Shown: one piece after another, positions 60,828-64,000 of the stretch | Numbering within the stretch: the stretch's first letter is position 1 | Layout: each line of letters begins with the position of its first letter | From: Bugula neritina | Lineage: Eukaryota; Bryozoa; Gymnolaemata; Cheilostomatida; Bugulidae | Assembly (NCBI GenBank): GCA_964035545.1 | Contig: OZ037773.1 | Location: 5,279,251 to 5,343,250 of the forward strand | Reading direction: 5' to 3' | Length of the DNA: 64,000 nucleotides | Notes under the pieces: model-generated | Databases searched by the model: none | What the model saw: the letters and a program-made list of their open reading frames with translations, nothing else | What the model was told of the DNA's origin: nothing | Position numbers and translations under genes: made by a program

Positions 60828-63800
60828 AATTTTGCTTCAAATCAACTTGGACATGAGTTGTGTGCAGTGCAGCACTTCCTGGCTTTAACATGCTCTACCA
60901 GGTTCTGATTTGGTGAGCACTTTAATGGAAAATGAAAGTGATCAGTTTGCTCCTTCTTGAAGATTTATTACCCATATCACTAGGTCTAGGTTACCTCTAG
61001 ACTAATAAATTAATGTGTTTTCCCAATAATTAGGTCTTAGGTAGGTTGATTTATCCATGAGTAATGGTGGAAACTTACTTATTGGCAATGTAAACAATAT
61101 GAAGTTTAATCAATGTACAAATCAATACACTTACGTAATACAGACAGCTTTTGTAATAACATGTTAAGCAGTTGATTTCCCATTCTATTACACAAGCCGC
61201 TGATCCTGACCAAGGCAGGTATACTATATAAGTTATAGTAATCGACTCTACTATTTATACTGTAAAATATTTCAGTAAAATCTCAATGGCTATATAATTT
61301 ATTAAGATAAAGTAAACTCCTGGAATCTTGTTATGATAATATAATATTATATATTAGTATTGTACCAAAAGTTATTAGTCAAGGTGTGCAACTTTAACCG
61401 ACCATGGTAAAAGTGAAGCAAAATAAATGGCTCATAAATTTGAATACAAAGTTATCATTCAACTTTAATTTTGCTACTCCTCAAATGTATTTATAAAATA
61501 CAGTTTGTTAGATTACCATGTAACTCCCAGTAGACATTTAAAGCAGGGTCCGTACATGCGCATACTTTGAAGTCCAGCCACATTAGAATCTAATAAAATA
61601 GCCATTGAGTTTATATTTATGTCAATTTAAAATTAAAGTTATTATTAAGCTAGAAACTTAAAGTTTGTTGCTAAATATGCTTGGTGATAACTAGCAAATC
61701 ATTTAAATTCATAATTTATTTCTCACAATGTTGATTGTCAGAATTTAAGCTGGACTATCAAAAGTAGTTTACAGGGTATATGTAGAAATATATACTATTG
61801 CAAAGAAATATTTTTTATAAAATGTGTTTGGCAAACTTTGCATTTATAATTTAGAATAAGAACTAAAAAAAGTAGCTTGAGGTTTTTTGATTAACCTGAC
61901 ATTGGGTAGGTTGCACACTTGCAAACGCTGCTCATGCATGGTAGTGTGATTCCCTGGCTTTACTATTTAAAGCTAATCTAGATTAGTCAGTCAGCTATAT
62001 AAGAAGACAACGCCTTGTAATAGTCCTAAAGGGTTCTGACTTTTTTCTACTTAAGGCCAGTATTTACACTGAATTTCAAAACAATTTTTCACACCGTTGA
62101 TATGCAGTAAATCAATCAATCAAAGTTAAAGTTTAGTTTGGTATTCAAAAATGTAGATAGTAAAAGGTATATATATATAGCTCTCCCATTACTAAGGCAA
62201 AAAGTATAGCTATTGGTTCTGTTTTACTCTTGTGTATTGGTTATCAATAAAGTATTATTGGTTCATTAGTCATCAATGAATGTATAACTTACTGCTTTGT
62301 TTTTTTTCTTAAACTAGTTTTATGGCAGTTAATGGGGAAAAATACAAGGTTAGACTAAAATTCCTTTGTTGGTGACCTACAACTACTCATATATTATAGG
62401 ATGTGTATAGGAAAAGTGACAATTTCATATCACTAGGACTACAAAAGCTATTATATATCATACTTGCATGAAACCAAATTTTCGAAAAAGTAGCTTCAGT
62501 GGTATATAAGATGATTTTTTGATAAGCAAAGAGTATTACATGCATTAATATTGTTATAGCATGACATTGCATAAATCTAAAAGATGTAATGGCTTTTTCA
62601 TGTTAGCTTCGGCGCTTATTTTGTTTATTTATATACAGCTATACCAGCTTTTCTGTGCAAGTTAATATATAAGGTGGTAACACTTCTACTGTTTCCATTG
62701 TAAATTATTTTATGATCAATACACCTGTTTGAAACACAACAAATATTATCATGTATTTAAAGGGTGTTGGCATGGTAATGTGTCACTAGTAGCTGTGTCA
62801 CTGATAGCTGTGTTATGCAGAATTTACTATTTATAGCTCTTATTTCTTTAGCTTAACTCCACTCCATAATATTATGGTGTAATTTTAATGGCAGTTTTAA
62901 AAGAGTTGAATGCATAAACTACATTTTGTTAATGCTCTGGCAGTGTTATAATCTTCAGATGGTACTAAAACATTAGCTTCTCCAATTAAAAATTATTTAA
63001 GCAGACAAATAACTGTCTATAGATAATGTTGCAAGTGTTTTGTTTTTAATAATATATATAATTATTAGTTGTTCTCTGTTTAACTTTGTATAAAGGGGAA
63101 AATCCACAAAATAAGGCTTTTTGGTGAACTGCATGCATTGCAGCCGACACAATTTGATTTAATTAGCTAGGCATCTTTTGTGCACCTAATTTGCTCAAAA
63201 ATACGGCATAAGAGTTAAACAAAAACGAGATTAATTCAAATTATAGTGAAATAAGGGTATATAAGAAGTGGAAATAGTCCTAAAAAATAAATAATGATTA
63301 TGATAGAGCCAAGAATATATAGGGATCCAAGCATAGCAGATGGGAAGATAAGGTTAAGAAACAGATGATACACTTTAATAGGCATTTGAAAGCAATATAT
63401 AACATAATAAAAGCCCATGAGCACGCCAAAGAGAATAATGCTAATGTTTTTGTGGTGAGCATAATAAATTAAACCATTCATGTATACATTATACAGCTGC
63501 ATGGTTATGATTGTAGTATTTTTTTTTGTTGTGCATGGCCAGTAGAATAAATTCAAGCAATTTAACCATTGGCAATGCTGCAAACAACAACTCAACAAAT
63601 TGCCATTGTACTACATCATACTACGACACTGTACTACATATTGATGGGTTATTAGGTGTAACTAATTGTAGCTCATCTAAAAATTCCTCACTACTATGCC
63701 TCTCATAGAAATTGTGACTATGATTAAACATAATTTAAAAATATATACTTAGATAAAAGAATCATGAACATCTGTTATAAAATCAAAAGTATTTTTGGTA

Positions 63801-64000
63801 ATAGTTATCATAGTCATCATCATTTAATCTATTTGATAATAATTTTTGATTAATTTTGAAAAAGCATTATAGCTTTCATAGTACATGTTCTATTTCAAGG
63901 CTTGTTGGTACATTTATTATCAGTTACATAACAAAAAAACTAAATAAAGAATATCAAATATAATATATATAACCTCATTAGGTATTTTGAAGTGCATAGC
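60828..64000. other. Gene-poor AT-rich end of the window
   Basis: No exon, RNA gene or repeat family was recognised. A 120-residue hydrophobic minus-strand frame (63598-63236) has several membrane-like stretches but no splice-site or family support. Confidence 0.5.

Noticed and set aside
63236-63598. 120-residue hydrophobic minus-strand frame as a membrane protein
   Set aside because: The composition is what AT-rich DNA yields (I, Y, F, L). There are no splice sites, paralogues or conserved motifs.

Overview
This is animal nuclear DNA: AT-rich, with small exons, GT-AG introns from about 0.1 to 3.8 kb, long micro- and minisatellites and scattered transposon remnants. The gene families (ARMT1, an Expanded/FRMD6-type FERM protein, secreted CTHRC1-like proteins) and the introns point to an invertebrate metazoan, perhaps a lophotrochozoan. 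That clade guess rests on general look only. No bacterial-style genes, CRISPR arrays or RNA genes could be supported. Most long open frames in the window are low-complexity shadows; the real genes were rebuilt exon by exon from splice sites, phase and family similarity.

Layout. (1) 41-3346, plus: the 3' five exons of an ARMT1 orthologue, cut by the window edge. (2) 4628-16061, minus: eleven exons of an Expanded/FRMD6-like FERM protein, convergent with ARMT1; the first coding exon was not found. (3) 16062-25357: gene-poor, with one MITE and AT-rich repeats. (4) 25358-34069, plus: a complete 12-exon gene (562 codons plus stop) for a secreted protein with a signal peptide, a PAN/apple-like half-domain and three tandem CTHRC1-type C-terminal domains ('gene A'). 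(5) 34070-40175: spacer holding a 2.9-kb foldback element and a second MITE. (6) 40176-54519, minus: gene B, a tail-to-tail paralogue of gene A with the same three-domain plan and matching intron phases, plus a threonine-rich (VPTTTTT)n linker. A 3.7-kb TIR element carrying older transposon debris sits in one of its introns. (7) 54520-64000: gene-poor, with AT repeats, a diverged repeat pair, a hAT-like end and a probable solo LTR.

Most interesting points. Genes A and B form an inverted paralogous pair of multi-CTHRC1-domain secreted proteins, an architecture I do not recognise from the vertebrate single-domain CTHRC1. In gene B a 20-bp minisatellite is built from about 30 copies of a splice donor and includes the real exon end. 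In gene A a looser array repeats the acceptor of the last exon. Exon borders inside satellites, at opposite splice sites of the two paralogues, deserve transcript checks.
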